A stretch of 64,000 nt of DNA, taken from assembly GCA_002394385.1 (NCBI GenBank), contig DGTS01000038.1, positions 62,001 to 126,000 of the forward strand, written 5' to 3'. This document shows positions 8,038-17,161 of the stretch, piece after piece (within the stretch, counting starts at the first letter, position 1; each line of letters starts with the position of its first letter). The notes under the pieces are model-generated. The model was not told the origin of the DNA, made no database searches, and saw only the letters and a program-made list of their open reading frames with translations. The position numbers and the translations under genes were made by a program. Source of the stretch: Prevotella sp. UBA4330. GTDB lineage: Bacteria > Bacteroidota > Bacteroidia > Bacteroidales > Bacteroidaceae.

Positions 8038-8218
8038 TTTAAATTTTAAAGTTAATGTGTTAATGGAATGTTTTTCAAAAAGAGCAGACTAATACTCTCT
8101 GAATTATTATCCCGTAATGCAAAATGTTTATTGTGTTTAATTATTTTTGTGTCGTTTACAAATACTTCCACCGGGAGTAAAAGATACATTCAAGTCATTC
8201 TCTCCCATCTTTGGGGCG

Positions 8219-8226
8219 CAAAATTA
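8219..8226 (-). promoter_or_regulatory. -7 box for the BspA-like operon, copy 1
   Basis: TAATTTTG on minus, about 180 nt before the start at 8037. No good -33 element. The implied long leader parallels the leader of about 195 nt in copy 2. Confidence 0.4.
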
Positions 8227-8344
8227 CACTTATTATTATTTCCACCATAATTTTACACAAAAAAATATTGACATCGGTGTATTTATTAACATAAATCAAT
8301 TATAATGTTACACAAACTAAGGATTTCGGAGTAATTATAAATAA

Positions 8345-8557
8345 GCCAAGATCTTTTTATCCGCAAGTTAACGCGAATTACACACAAATATATTATTATC
8401 GTTTATTTACGTTCCATTAACGGGCATTTACGTTCAAAACCACAGATTACGCTGATGTCTCTACGGACTTTTTGGACTATTGAAACTACGAATTAAACGT
8501 ATTATTCTAATTACCTTCCCCAAACCACGGATTACACTGATTACACGGATTTCTTTC
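8345..8557. repeat. Composite intergenic repeat, fragments (forward)
   Basis: Holds module A (CCGCAAGTTAACGCGAATT), module B (TTTACGTTCC, then TTAACGGGCATTTACG) and parts of C (CCACAGATTACGCTGAT; CTACGAATTAAACGTATT). The D core is missing. No gene seen between 8038 and 8650. Confidence 0.8.
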
Positions 8558-8650
8558 TTCCCCCCTCGGGGGGATTGAGGAGGGGTTTCTTCTCGGGGGA
8601 GTTGGAGAGGGGTTTCTCCCGGGGGGATTAGAGGAGGGGTTTCTTATAAT
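8558..8650. repeat. GC-rich tandem repeat abutting the ATPase stop codon
   Basis: Three units of about 26-29 nt (GGGGGGATTGAGGAGGGG, GGGGGAGTTGGAGAGGGG, GGGGGGATTAGAGGAGGGG, each plus TTTC). They end exactly at the stop of the gene starting at 8651, as seen also at 5921-5999. The facing CCCCCC/GGGGGG can form a short stem. Confidence 0.8.
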
Positions 8651-9967
8651 TTACATGTCAGCCTTAGACAGCAATCCGGCATGAACTCTCATCTTGTGGA
8701 ATTCAGGAGTTTGGGCTACCATAGCGTTAACCTTCTCCTTAAAAGCAGCCTCGTCGTAACGGCTCTCGTCTTTCTTAACCTCATACGCCCACGCTTCTTT
8801 ACGCAGAGGATCGACAACCACAAGGTCTATCTCGTTGAACCCTTTTCTGTCCCACCATTTGCCAACGATATATTTTCCTTCCTCTTGGAACTTACGCACA
8901 AAATAGCGCTCCAACATTAGTCCGGACAGTCCGTCATAGTCCCTCCTTATTATGTCACCAAGCGCCTTCATCGCCTTATTTTCCACTAAAGCCTGATACT
9001 TGAAGTAAAAGCGGAACCAGAGAATAAGGAAACAGTCATCCAACTGGTAGCGAACTTTCTTGCTGTTTTCCTTGGCAAATATAGGCTGGTATTTACTTAT
9101 CAATCCGTAATAGTCCTCCAGTCGCGACAAATAACTGCTTATATTATCAATGCCCAGTTCGTTCTTTATCTCCGCACTGGTCTTCATGCCACTGGCAATA
9201 CATGTCAGAATAGAAAAATATATGACATAATCAGTGCCGAACTCCTCTATAAGGATGTTCTTACCCTCATTGACAAAGGGAGAGTTCTCCTCTGTCAGTG
9301 CTGCCAGCATCTTGTTCTTCTTTGTCTTTCCACGGTCAAGCAACAAAGTAACATACCAAGCCACGCCGCCGGTAATACCGAACAATGCCAGCAAGTCCTC
9401 TGAGGTATATTCGGGATTAAAGTCTCTGAGAATTTCCTTAAGAACATCTGTCTTAAAGGGCTGGAGCGTAAGTTTTTCATCGGCACGGCCGAAAAGCGGC
9501 TCCTCGTAGTCCTCAAAAATCTTCTTCATCAACGTAAATACTGAACCACTTATAATCAGGTTCAGACGACTCTTGCGTTTACTGAGGTCCCAATCACGCT
9601 GCATGTCGCTGAAAACCGCAGGGTTCACTTTCTGGAAGTTCTGGAACTCGTCGATAATCAGCGTGAACGGTCTTTTCTCTGACAGGCGGAGGACAAACCT
9701 GAAAATATCTGAAAAGGAATTTGGGTATCCCAGAACAGGCACTCCAAGTTTGCTAGTTATCTCAGCCACAAAGTCTTGACATAACAGAGACTCGGCTTTC
9801 TTCCCCACAAAGAAATAAAGCACAGTGTCATCCCCGCAACGTAGCGAGAGTTCCGTTTTACCGATGCGCCTGCGACCCATTAAGACGGTCATGCGCGCCT
9901 CATGCCTACTTTGAACTAACACCTCTCTGAGCAACTGCTGCTCAACTTCCCTGTCATAGAACTTCAT
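8651..9967 (-). CDS. Archaeal-type AAA ATPase with C-terminal DUF234 nuclease-like domain
   Basis: 438 residues, a normal length for this family. Walker A is GRRRIGKT at residues 31-38, and Walker B is TLIIDEFQNF with Asp106 and Glu107. A winged-helix part follows at about 240-310. The C-terminal domain has Asp381 (NEIDLVVVD), Glu396 and Lys398 (YEVKK), the PD-(D/E)XK nuclease arrangement typical of DUF234 proteins. Biological role is unknown; such genes are common, often strain-specific, single genes in Bacteroidetes. It stands alone between two paralogous BspA operons, with its own promoter (10015-10045) and a palindrome in its leader. A role in defence or toxin-like activity is possible but nothing here shows it. 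Confidence 0.88.
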   Translation of the reverse strand: MKFYDREVEQQLLREVLVQSRHEARMTVLMGRRRIGKTELSLRCGDDTVLYFFVGKKAESLLCQDFVAEITSKLGVPVLGYPNSFSDIFRFVLRLSEKRPFTLIIDEFQNFQKVNPAVFSDMQRDWDLSKRKSRLNLIISGSVFTLMKKIFEDYEEPLFGRADEKLTLQPFKTDVLKEILRDFNPEYTSEDLLALFGITGGVAWYVTLLLDRGKTKKNKMLAALTEENSPFVNEGKNILIEEFGTDYVIYFSILTCIASGMKTSAEIKNELGIDNISSYLSRLEDYYGLISKYQPIFAKENSKKVRYQLDDCFLILWFRFYFKYQALVENKAMKALGDIIRRDYDGLSGLMLERYFVRKFQEEGKYIVGKWWDRKGFNEIDLVVVDPLRKEAWAYEVKKDESRYDEAAFKEKVNAMVAQTPEFHKMRVHAGLLSKADM

Positions 9968-9984
9968 ACCGATAAATGATAATG

Positions 9985-10001
9985 GTCATTATAATAATGA
10001 C
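9985..10001 (-). promoter_or_regulatory. 17-bp palindrome in the ATPase gene leader
   Basis: GTCATTAT-A-ATAATGAC, perfect 8-1-8 inverted repeat, between the promoter and the start codon at 9967. The position suits a repressor operator; the binding protein is unknown. Confidence 0.5.
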
Positions 10002-10014
10002 GGTTATTATTTTG

Positions 10015-10045
10015 CAAAGATAGACAAACTTTCGGAATAAACAAA
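10015..10045 (-). promoter_or_regulatory. Promoter of the AAA ATPase gene
   Basis: Minus strand TTTG (10045-10042), 19-nt spacer, TATCTTTG (10022-10015). Leader about 43 nt. Confidence 0.7.
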
Positions 10046-10069
10046 TAAATCGGCAAAAAATATTCACCA

Positions 10070-10456
10070 CCGCTAATCACACGATAATAATTTATTATCG
10101 GTTATTTACGTTCCATTTACGGGCATTTACGTTCAAAACCACAGATTACGCTGATTGCACGGATCTTTCTCCGCAAATTAACGCTAATTACACGCTAATA
10201 AATTATTATTATCGACCATTTACGTTCCATTTACGGATATTTACGTTAAAAACTACGAATTACACGAATTATTCTAATTTCTTTCCTTCAAAAACCACAG
10301 ATTTCGCAGATTACGTTGATTTTTAAACTATGTATTTATCCTGATTCTTTTCTAACGAACGATTTCACTGATTTTTTTCTCCGCAAATTAACGCGAATTA
10401 AACGAAAATTTTTATTATTGGTCATTTACGTCACATTTACGTACATTTACGTAATA
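10070..10456. repeat. Composite intergenic repeat, copy 2 (forward)
   Basis: Contains A and B fragments, then a complete C-D-A-B unit at about 10239-10456 with the D core (AACTATGTATTTAT; CTAACGAACGATTTCAC). No gene seen. Confidence 0.85.
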
Positions 10457-10462
10457 AACAAC

Positions 10463-10602
10463 AACGGGCTTACACGGAGGTAAGCCCCTACGATTATACA
10501 AGCACCATAACACTGTAGGGGCGTACCCCCGTGTACGCCCGTCAAACAAGGGAACAATTCGCGCAGCATCCTCCCCCCCTCGGGGGGATTAGAGGAGGGG
10601 TT
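10463..10602. repeat. 140-bp hairpin element, copy 1
   Basis: Starts CAACGGGCTTACACGG and ends with the GC-rich unit GAGGAGGGGTT. Arms CGGGCTTACACGGAGG and its imperfect complement (CCCCCGTGTACGCCCG) make a stem of about 27 bp with four mismatches. A near-identical copy lies at 16940-17079 in the same orientation. Confidence 0.85.
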
Positions 10603-10611
10603 TCATAAATA

Positions 10612-10643
10612 AAAGGTGCCAGTCACTATTGACCGGCACCTTT
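10612..10643 (-). terminator. Terminator of the BspA-like operon, copy 2
   Basis: AAAGGTGCC and GTCA pair with TGAC and GGCACCTTT around a CTAT loop, with one mismatch. On minus it is followed by a T-rich run. It lies 34 bp after the stop of the small acidic gene. Confidence 0.75.
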
Positions 10644-10676
10644 GTTATCGGGAATATCCCCTTGGGATACTGTTTC

Positions 10677-10889
10677 TTAGTCCCAAACCTTCTTGAGGTA
10701 GTTGTTAGAGTGGAACGCCAGAGGCTTTACTTCTTTCTCTACGAGAGAAGTTTCTTCTTCGTCTTCTTCAACTACATCGCTATTTTCCTTACCCCTTGGA
10801 TTATAACCATAATTACTGGTTTCATCCATAACACTCTCTATCTTGAATGGAGTCTTCTCTGTAAAGGGGCTAACATATACCTTTTTCAT
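10677..10889 (-). CDS. Small acidic protein paired with a BspA-like protein (copy 2)
   Basis: 70 residues, starting MKKVYVSPF and ending FHSNNYLKKVWD. It is paralogous to the product at 6000-6215: same start, NYG, acidic centre (VVEEDEEE) and ending. No signal peptide or membrane helix. It begins 15 bp after the stop of the large BspA-like gene and is followed by a hairpin terminator, so it is the last gene of a two-gene operon. That two such pairs kept both genes and the gene order argues for a joint function. The role is unknown. Confidence 0.8.
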   Translation of the reverse strand: MKKVYVSPFTEKTPFKIESVMDETSNYGYNPRGKENSDVVEEDEEETSLVEKEVKPLAFHSNNYLKKVWD

Positions 10890-10904
10890 TGTTTCCTTCT
10901 TATA

Positions 10905-12830
10905 TTATTTTAAAATTACTTTCTTGCCATTCTTGATGTAAACGCCCTTCTGAGGATGAGCAACCTTCACACCCTGCAGAGTATAATAGTCATTATCCTC
11001 AACGTTCTCAGTATTTACATTGTCAATGCCTGTAGCATCTTCTATTATTTCATCACCTGCAACCTTAGATTTCAAGACGCCAAAGTTACTACGTGGTCCC
11101 CAGTTTCCTGTACTTGTAAATCTTGACCAGTCAGCAACACGGAATGCCTGCTGACCCTCCGTCTGTGGCAATACTATTCCCTCGAAGCTCTGTGGGTCAT
11201 CTATCAATTCCTCATCATGAGGGATACTCAAATAAGCCTTGTTGCCACCGATAGTGAGACCTTTCTGTGTACGGAAGAATCCTACATAATTGCAAGACTT
11301 GCCTGTTGGTACGCTGCCCTCCGTGTCTGACACAACCTTATTGGCAAATGTTGTATATTTAAGGTCTGTCATGATAAAGTTACGATCGGTAACATCACCA
11401 GATCTCGTATAATATGGCTCCATTGTTGTTGGTGCTGTTTCATTCCATATAGACTTCCACTCGTTGTCTGTCATTCCCTTGTAGTAAGGATAAATCTTCG
11501 TGTTTGCTATTGCAGGTACCATATAATTAGTGATTGTTACATCCTTATTATCGGCATCTTTTACTTTCCCAGAGAAACGCGTATAAGGAGCCACATAGTC
11601 ACTACTATTCTTGTCTTCCCACGAAGGAATTGTAGCCATGCTGAAAGTTGTTGCCCTCTCGTCTATCTCACCATAAAGGATTACACCAGTATTAGCAGGG
11701 ATTGCAAATATCTGTACCAATGAAAGCACATAACCACCCTTGCTCTCGTCGTATGTCACTCCATTTACAAGATATGCACGGAAATCCAAAGGAACAATAC
11801 GAGCATGAGTATCACTGAAGGTTCTCAATACAACCTTATCTCCCAGTGGCACTTGTATTGGAGGTTCTGAACCAGAGTTGATAAACTCCTTCCATCCGTT
11901 CTTTTGGCTTGGGTCTGTTATATCTTCCATTTCATAGTGTTTGTTCAGCCAATCCTGGAATTTACCCTTGTTAAGAGAAATAGGCTGTGTCAATACATGA
12001 TTAAGATTCTTGAAATAAGCATCATGCTCGCTACCAACATCGTATGTCAGAGTAGCATAGTTTGCATAGTCAGAGGCTGTCTGTCCAACAGTTGTCATCT
12101 TGTCAAATGCGCCAGGTGCTGCTGCGGTGAAGCCCTTTACTGTCACAGAAATAAGTGCTGCAATAGCAGCATTTTGGAATCCCTGAGAATTAATGTACTC
12201 TACATTTGCAGGGATTGTGATACTCGCGATAGGAGTATTGATGACTGCCTGTTGAGCAATGTACTTAACGCTTGAAGGAATTGTGAACGTAGTTGTCAGT
12301 TGATGGTTTTCATCGAAGGTCTTCATGCAAATGCTCTCCAAGTGGTTATTTGGAAGAATTGCTTCTGTCATGCCATCGAAATAATAAAATGCCATAACAT
12401 TCTTCATGTAGATCTTTGATACCTGTGATGACGTTTTAGAAGTTGGGTCATACTGATAGTAAGTCACTTGTTCCACATTGTTCAGATTCTGCTCAAAACA
12501 AGCCTCACTCATATCTACAGTCTTTACGTTCGCAAGATCCGCACGCATGTCTTGGAACGCCAACATGTTGTTAATGAAGCCTTTGAGATAAATCTTTGTT
12601 GCACCAGCAATTTGAGATTTCTCGGTTGCATTAAATGAATTGTCAAGACCAGAGCCTGTGTCACCTGTTACGACAGTGTGATAAACACCGTAAGTGTCTT
12701 GCTGTTGGGAAGTTGAATAAGTCCCTCCGTCAATCGTCACGCTACCATCACTATTTGTGGTAACGCTATAAGCATTAGCAGTCAGGATACCGAATATCCC
12801 TGCTACCATTAAAAGTAAATACTTTTTCAT
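10905..12830 (-). CDS. BspA-like secreted surface protein (copy 2)
   Basis: 641 residues with a signal peptide (MKKYLLLMVAGIFGILTANA). Residues 90-250 carry BspA-type leucine-rich repeats (TEAILPNNHLESI, then TIPSSVKYIAQQAV and TIPANVEYINSQGF). The middle holds FAIPANTGVILYGE, and the end YYTLQGVKVAHPQKGVYI plus a basic tail, as in copy 1. Several blocks align with the 6244-8037 product (EFINSG, LRTFSDTHARIVP, AYLVNG), showing duplication. The promoter at 13032-13063 gives a leader of about 195 nt. Expected outside the cell; ligand unknown. Confidence 0.87.
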   Translation of the reverse strand: MKKYLLLMVAGIFGILTANAYSVTTNSDGSVTIDGGTYSTSQQQDTYGVYHTVVTGDTGSGLDNSFNATEKSQIAGATKIYLKGFINNMLAFQDMRADLANVKTVDMSEACFEQNLNNVEQVTYYQYDPTSKTSSQVSKIYMKNVMAFYYFDGMTEAILPNNHLESICMKTFDENHQLTTTFTIPSSVKYIAQQAVINTPIASITIPANVEYINSQGFQNAAIAALISVTVKGFTAAAPGAFDKMTTVGQTASDYANYATLTYDVGSEHDAYFKNLNHVLTQPISLNKGKFQDWLNKHYEMEDITDPSQKNGWKEFINSGSEPPIQVPLGDKVVLRTFSDTHARIVPLDFRAYLVNGVTYDESKGGYVLSLVQIFAIPANTGVILYGEIDERATTFSMATIPSWEDKNSSDYVAPYTRFSGKVKDADNKDVTITNYMVPAIANTKIYPYYKGMTDNEWKSIWNETAPTTMEPYYTRSGDVTDRNFIMTDLKYTTFANKVVSDTEGSVPTGKSCNYVGFFRTQKGLTIGGNKAYLSIPHDEELIDDPQSFEGIVLPQTEGQQAFRVADWSRFTSTGNWGPRSNFGVLKSKVAGDEIIEDATGIDNVNTENVEDNDYYTLQGVKVAHPQKGVYIKNGKKVILK

Positions 12831-13031
12831 TTTGCAAAAAGTTTAGTTAATATTTATATCATTGTTATATCTTTTACCCCTTAAGAATTGTGTCAGTTCT
12901 CAGAGTATATTATTGGTACCTTATTTATATAAATAGAAAACATGCCATAACGCATCTCTACGGACGGTGAAGATGAAGTATTTGCGTCGTTACATCCAAA
13001 TTACACCGCTGACAAATGCATATTTCGGGTG

Positions 13032-13063
13032 CAAAGTTAAAAATTAATAATGAAACAAACAAA
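13032..13063 (-). promoter_or_regulatory. Promoter of the BspA-like operon, copy 2
   Basis: Minus strand TTTG (13063-13060), 20-nt spacer, TAACTTTG (13039-13032). Confidence 0.7.
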
Positions 13064-13159
13064 TATTTTTAGAAAAAAAACGAACAATAAAGCGTACTTT
13101 TTAACCAATTTGACATAATTAGTGCATGATTAGTAATAAAATGAATTAAAACGTGGTTT

Positions 13160-13230
13160 AGACAGAAAGACATATTATTGTTGGACAGAAAGACAAAAAG
13201 GTGATAAGACAGAAAGACATAAGCACGTTT
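13160..13230. repeat. 8-nt word array with GACAGAAAGACA repeated three times
   Basis: GACAGAAAGACA occurs at 13161, 13184 and 13208, 23 and 24 bp apart. It reads as 8-mers (AGACAGAA, AGACATAT, TATTGTTG and so on) with one slip. It lies between the BspA-like promoter and the composite repeat. Confidence 0.65.
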
Positions 13231-13245
13231 AATTCTTGTTTTTTT

Positions 13246-13868
13246 TTAACGTAAATGACCGTAAATGGAACGAAATAAACGATAATAATAATTTGCGTGT
13301 AATTCGCGTAGAGAAATCCGTGCAATCAGCGTAATCTGTGGTTTTAAAACGTAAATGACCGTAAATGGAACGTTAATGACCGATAATAATTTGCGCGTAA
13401 TTCGCGTTAATTTGTGGATAAATAATAATCCGTGCAATTCGTGGTTGTTTTCCTCCGCCAATTCTCGTAAATATAACGTAAATGTCCGATAATATAATTT
13501 GCGTGTAATTCGCGTTAATTTGTGGATAAATAATAATCCCCGTAATCTGCGTAATCTGTGGTTTTAAAACGTAAATGACCGTAAATGAGACGTAAATGAC
13601 CATTAATAATTATTTGCGTTTAATTCGCGTTAATTTGCGGAGAAAATCTGTGAAATCGTTCGACAGAAAAAAATCAAAAAAATACATTCAGAAATCAATG
13701 TAATCCGCGTAATCTGTGGTTTTTGAAGGAAAGAAATTAGAATAATTCGTGTAATTCGTAGTTTTTAACGTAAATATCCGTAAATGGAACGTAAACAGTC
13801 GATAATCAATTTGCGTGTTATTCGCGTTAATTTGCGGAGGCAATAATCCGTGTAATCGGGGTTGTTTT
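13246..13868. repeat. Composite intergenic repeat, copy 3 (reverse)
   Basis: The modules of 5446-5920 occur here as reverse complement (CGTAAATGACCGTAAATGG; TTCGCGTTAATTTGTGG; AATCCGTGCAATTCGTGG). A complete unit with the D core (GTGAAATCGTTCGACAG) spans about 13569-13771; other fragments fill the rest. Short open frames here only repeat the same translated words. No gene seen between 12831 and 13976. Confidence 0.85.
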
Positions 13869-13921
13869 CATAAAAAACGGTAAAATGTTGTTGAATATTT
13901 TTTTATTAGTATAATAATGAG

Positions 13922-13929
13922 TATCTTTG
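13922..13929 (+). promoter_or_regulatory. -7 box of pnp
   Basis: TATCTTTG, 47 nt before the start codon. The upstream region is T-rich without a clear TTTG at the right distance. Confidence 0.5.
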
Positions 13930-13976
13930 CGCAATTTATTTTTAGACGTATTAATTATTTGATGTTTTAACAAAAG

Positions 13977-16352
13977 ATGAACGTAATTACAAAAACAGTT
14001 CAATTGCCTGATGGAAGAACCATCACGATTGAGACCGGGAAAGTTGCAAAACAGACCGACGGTTCGGTCATGCTCCGCATGAACAACACCGTACTGCTCG
14101 CAACTGTTTGTGCAGCAAAAGATGCAGTTCCCGGAACAGATTTTATGCCTTTGCAAGTGGATTATCGCGAGCAGTATGCTGCCGCAGGCCGTTTCCCCGG
14201 CGGTTTTACAAAGCGCGAAGGCAAGGCCTCTGACAACGAAATCCTTACCTCTCGACTGGTTGACCGTGTGCTGCGCCCGCTGTTCCCGTCAGACTATCAT
14301 GCCGAGGTGTTTGTCAATGTGATGCTTTTCAGTGCCGACGGTGTTGACCAGCCCGATGCTCTTGCAGGCTTCGCTGCCTCTGCCGCTCTGGCATGTTCAG
14401 ATATACCGTTCGAGTGCCCTATCTCGGAGGTTCGTGTTGCCCGCATCAACGGCGAGTATGTCATCGACCCTACCGTGGAGCAGATGAAGAATGCCGACAT
14501 GGACATCATGGTGGGCGCGAGCGCCGAGAACATCATGATGGTGGAAGGCGAGATGGACGAGGTTTCTGAGCAGGATCTGCTGGGTGCGCTGAAGGCTGCC
14601 ATGGCTGCCATCAAGCCGATGTGCGACCTGCAGGTGGAACTGTCGAAGGAACTGGGCAAGGACGTTAAGCGCGAGTACTGCCACGAAATCAACGACGAGT
14701 CGCTGCGCGAGCGTGTTCGCCAGGAGTGCTACCAGAAGGCTTACGACGTTGTGGGTCAGGCTCTGGAGAAGCAGGAGCGTGCCGAGGCATTTGAGAAGAT
14801 TGTGGCAGACTTCAAGGAGAAGTTCTTCGCAGAGTTAGCAGAGAAGACAGAGAACACTGAGAACGCTGAGGAAGAAATCACCAAAGAGGACTATGAGGCA
14901 ATGATTGATAAGTATTATCACGACGTGGAGCGCGACGCCATGCGCCGCTGCATCCTCGACGAGGGCAAGCGTCTTGACGGCCGCAAGACCGACGAGATAC
15001 GTCCTATCTGGTGCGAGGTTTCTCCACTGCCTATGCCTCACGGCAGCAGCATCTTCACTCGTGGCGAGACACAGAGTCTCTCGACCTGTACCCTGGGTAC
15101 GAAACTGGACGAGAAACTTGTTGACGACGTGCTGGAGAAGAGTTACATGCGATTCCTGCTCCACTATAACTTCCCTCCATTCTGCACCGGCGAGGCTAAG
15201 GCACAGCGCGGTGTGGGCCGCCGCGAGATTGGCCACGGCCATCTGGCATGGCGCGCGCTGAAGGGACAGATTCCAGCAGACTTCCCCTACACCGTACGTC
15301 TGGTGAGCCAGATTCTGGAGTCTAACGGCTCTTCGTCAATGGCTACCGTATGTGCCGGCACGCTGGCACTGATGGACGCTGGTGTTCCTATGAAGAAGCC
15401 TGTAAGCGGTATCGCTATGGGTCTTATCAAGAACCCGGGCGAGGACAAGTATGCTGTGCTTAGCGACATCCTCGGCGACGAGGACCACCTGGGCGACATG
15501 GACTTCAAGACCACCGGAACACGCGACGGTCTGACAGCCACACAGATGGACATCAAGTGCGACGGTCTGTCGTTCGAGATTCTGGAGAAGGCTCTGATGC
15601 AGGCCAAGGCTGGCCGCGAGCATATCCTGGGCAAGATGCTGGAGACGATGCCTGAGCCACGCGCCGACTTCAAGCCACAGGTGCCACGCATCGAGCAGTT
15701 TGACATTCCTAAGGAGTTCATCGGTGCTGTTATCGGTCCTGGCGGAAAGATTATCCAGCAGATGCAGGAGGACACTGGTGCCACCATCACCATCGACGAG
15801 GTTGAGGGCAAGGGCATCGTTCAGGTGTCTGCTCCTAACAAGGAGAGCATCGACGCTGCCATCGGCAAGATAAAGGCCATCGTGGCAGTGCCCGAGGTAG
15901 GCGAGGTTTACGAGGGTACGGTGCGCAGCATCATGCCTTACGGATGCTTCGTGGAGATACTGCCGGGCAAGGACGGTCTGCTGCACATCTCTGAGATTGA
16001 CTGGAAACGCCTCGAGACTGTCGAGGAGGCAGGCATCAAGGAGGGTGACAAGATTACAGTGAAGTTGCTGGAGATTGACCAGAAGACTGGCAAGTATAAG
16101 TTGTCGCACCGCTGCCTCATCCCAAAACCTGAGGGATATGTTGAGCGCGAGCGCCGTCCGCGCCCAGAGCGTGGCGAGCGTCGTCCACGTCCGGAGCGTG
16201 GCGAACGTGGTGACCGTCGTCAGCCAAGGAACAACGACCGCCGCTACGACCGCAACAACGAGGGAAACAACGAGGGTCGCGACTACTTTGATCCGTCTGA
16301 GGACCGCGAGCCGAAGGGCTTCACTGATGCACTCGACCACATGGACTTCTAA
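13977..16352 (+). CDS. pnp: Polyribonucleotide nucleotidyltransferase (PNPase)
   Basis: 791 residues, longer than the usual 700-750. PNPase degrades RNA 3' to 5' with phosphate. Domains in order: first RNase PH-like domain (about 10-230), helical linker with an acidic insert (AEKTENTENAEEEI, near 290-300), second RNase PH domain (about 330-560), KH domain (GPGGK near 585) and S1 domain (about 640-715). The last 80 residues are an Arg-rich low-complexity tail (RPRPERGERRPRPERGERG), which accounts for the extra length and probably adds RNA binding. Gene is monocistronic with a strong terminator at 16377-16408. Confidence 0.97.
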   Translation: MNVITKTVQLPDGRTITIETGKVAKQTDGSVMLRMNNTVLLATVCAAKDAVPGTDFMPLQVDYREQYAAAGRFPGGFTKREGKASDNEILTSRLVDRVLRPLFPSDYHAEVFVNVMLFSADGVDQPDALAGFAASAALACSDIPFECPISEVRVARINGEYVIDPTVEQMKNADMDIMVGASAENIMMVEGEMDEVSEQDLLGALKAAMAAIKPMCDLQVELSKELGKDVKREYCHEINDESLRERVRQECYQKAYDVVGQALEKQERAEAFEKIVADFKEKFFAELAEKTENTENAEEEITKEDYEAMIDKYYHDVERDAMRRCILDEGKRLDGRKTDEIRPIWCEVSPLPMPHGSSIFTRGETQSLSTCTLGTKLDEKLVDDVLEKSYMRFLLHYNFPPFCTGEAKAQRGVGRREIGHGHLAWRALKGQIPADFPYTVRLVSQILESNGSSSMATVCAGTLALMDAGVPMKKPVSGIAMGLIKNPGEDKYAVLSDILGDEDHLGDMDFKTTGTRDGLTATQMDIKCDGLSFEILEKALMQAKAGREHILGKMLETMPEPRADFKPQVPRIEQFDIPKEFIGAVIGPGGKIIQQMQEDTGATITIDEVEGKGIVQVSAPNKESIDAAIGKIKAIVAVPEVGEVYEGTVRSIMPYGCFVEILPGKDGLLHISEIDWKRLETVEEAGIKEGDKITVKLLEIDQKTGKYKLSHRCLIPKPEGYVERERRPRPERGERRPRPERGERGDRRQPRNNDRRYDRNNEGNNEGRDYFDPSEDREPKGFTDALDHMDF

Positions 16353-16376
16353 AGCATTCGCTGCTTTATATATAAT

Positions 16377-16408
16377 AAGGTGTAACTCACTGCGAGTTGC
16401 ACCTTTTT
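16377..16408 (+). terminator. Terminator of pnp
   Basis: AAGGTG-T-AACTC pairs with GAGTT-G-CACCTT around an ACTGC loop and is followed by a T-rich run. Confidence 0.85.
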
Positions 16409-16411
16409 ATT

Positions 16412-16936
16412 TCTCCGTTATTTCTCCGCAAATTAACGCGAATAACACGCAAATTATTATCAAATGTTTACGTTATAAAACTACGAATTAAACGAATTAT
16501 CTTTATTATTCTAATTTCTTTCCTTCAAAAACCACAGATTACGCGGATTACGTTGATTTTTAGACTATGTATTTTTCATGATTTATTTCTGACGAACGAT
16601 TTCACAGATTATTCTCCGCAAATTAACGCGAATAAAACGAAAATTATTATCGGTTATTTACGTTATAAAACTACGAATTAAACGAATTACACAAATTATT
16701 CTAATTTCTTTCCCTCAAAAACCACAGATTACGAGGATTTATGCTCCGCAAATTAACGCGAATTAAACGCAAATATTATTATCGGGCATTTACGTTACAT
16801 TTGCGATAATTGGCGGCGAAAAAAACAACGGATTATACGGATTTCACGGATTATTCTCCGCAAATTAACGCGAATTAAACGCGAATAAATTATTAATGGT
16901 TATTTACGTCCCATTTGCGTATATTTACGTTTTAAA
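16412..16936. repeat. Composite intergenic repeat, copy 4 (forward)
   Basis: A complete C-D-A-B unit runs about 16468-16673 with the D core (GACTATGTATTTTTCATG; CTGACGAACGATTTCAC). It is followed by C, A and B fragments to 16936. Between convergent genes; no gene seen. Confidence 0.85.
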
Positions 16937-16939
16937 AAA

Positions 16940-17079
16940 CAACGGGCTTACACGGAGGTAAGCCCCTACGATTATACAAGCACCATAACACTGTAGGGGC
17001 GTACCCCCGTGTACGCCCGCCAAACAAGAGAACAATCCGCGCAGCATCCTCCCCCCTCGGGGAGATTAGAGGAGGGGTT
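16940..17079. repeat. 140-bp hairpin element, copy 2
   Basis: Differs from 10463-10602 at only a handful of bases (for example CCCGCC for CCCGTC, AAGAG for AAGGG). As with copy 1, it sits at the same edge of a composite repeat and is preceded by module B, so the two element types travel or arise together. C-module fragments continue to about 17150. Confidence 0.85.
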
Positions 17080-17161
17080 ATTACATGAATTATTCTAATT
17101 TCTTTCTTAATGGATAATTAGTTTAATTCGTGTAATTAGTAGTTAGTAATCCCATTTGTCA

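Noticed and set aside
8651..9967. ATPase/DUF234 gene as part of a defence island
   Set aside because: No other defence gene, restriction system or mobile element is adjacent; domain content alone is not enough.
10463..10602. Insertion sequence or MITE with target duplication
   Set aside because: I could not define flanking direct repeats or terminal inverted repeats at the ends, and no transposase is in the window.
13246..13603. Short open reading frames of 71 and 76 residues
   Set aside because: They translate the composite repeat; the same word translations recur in other copies, with no start signal or conserved protein.
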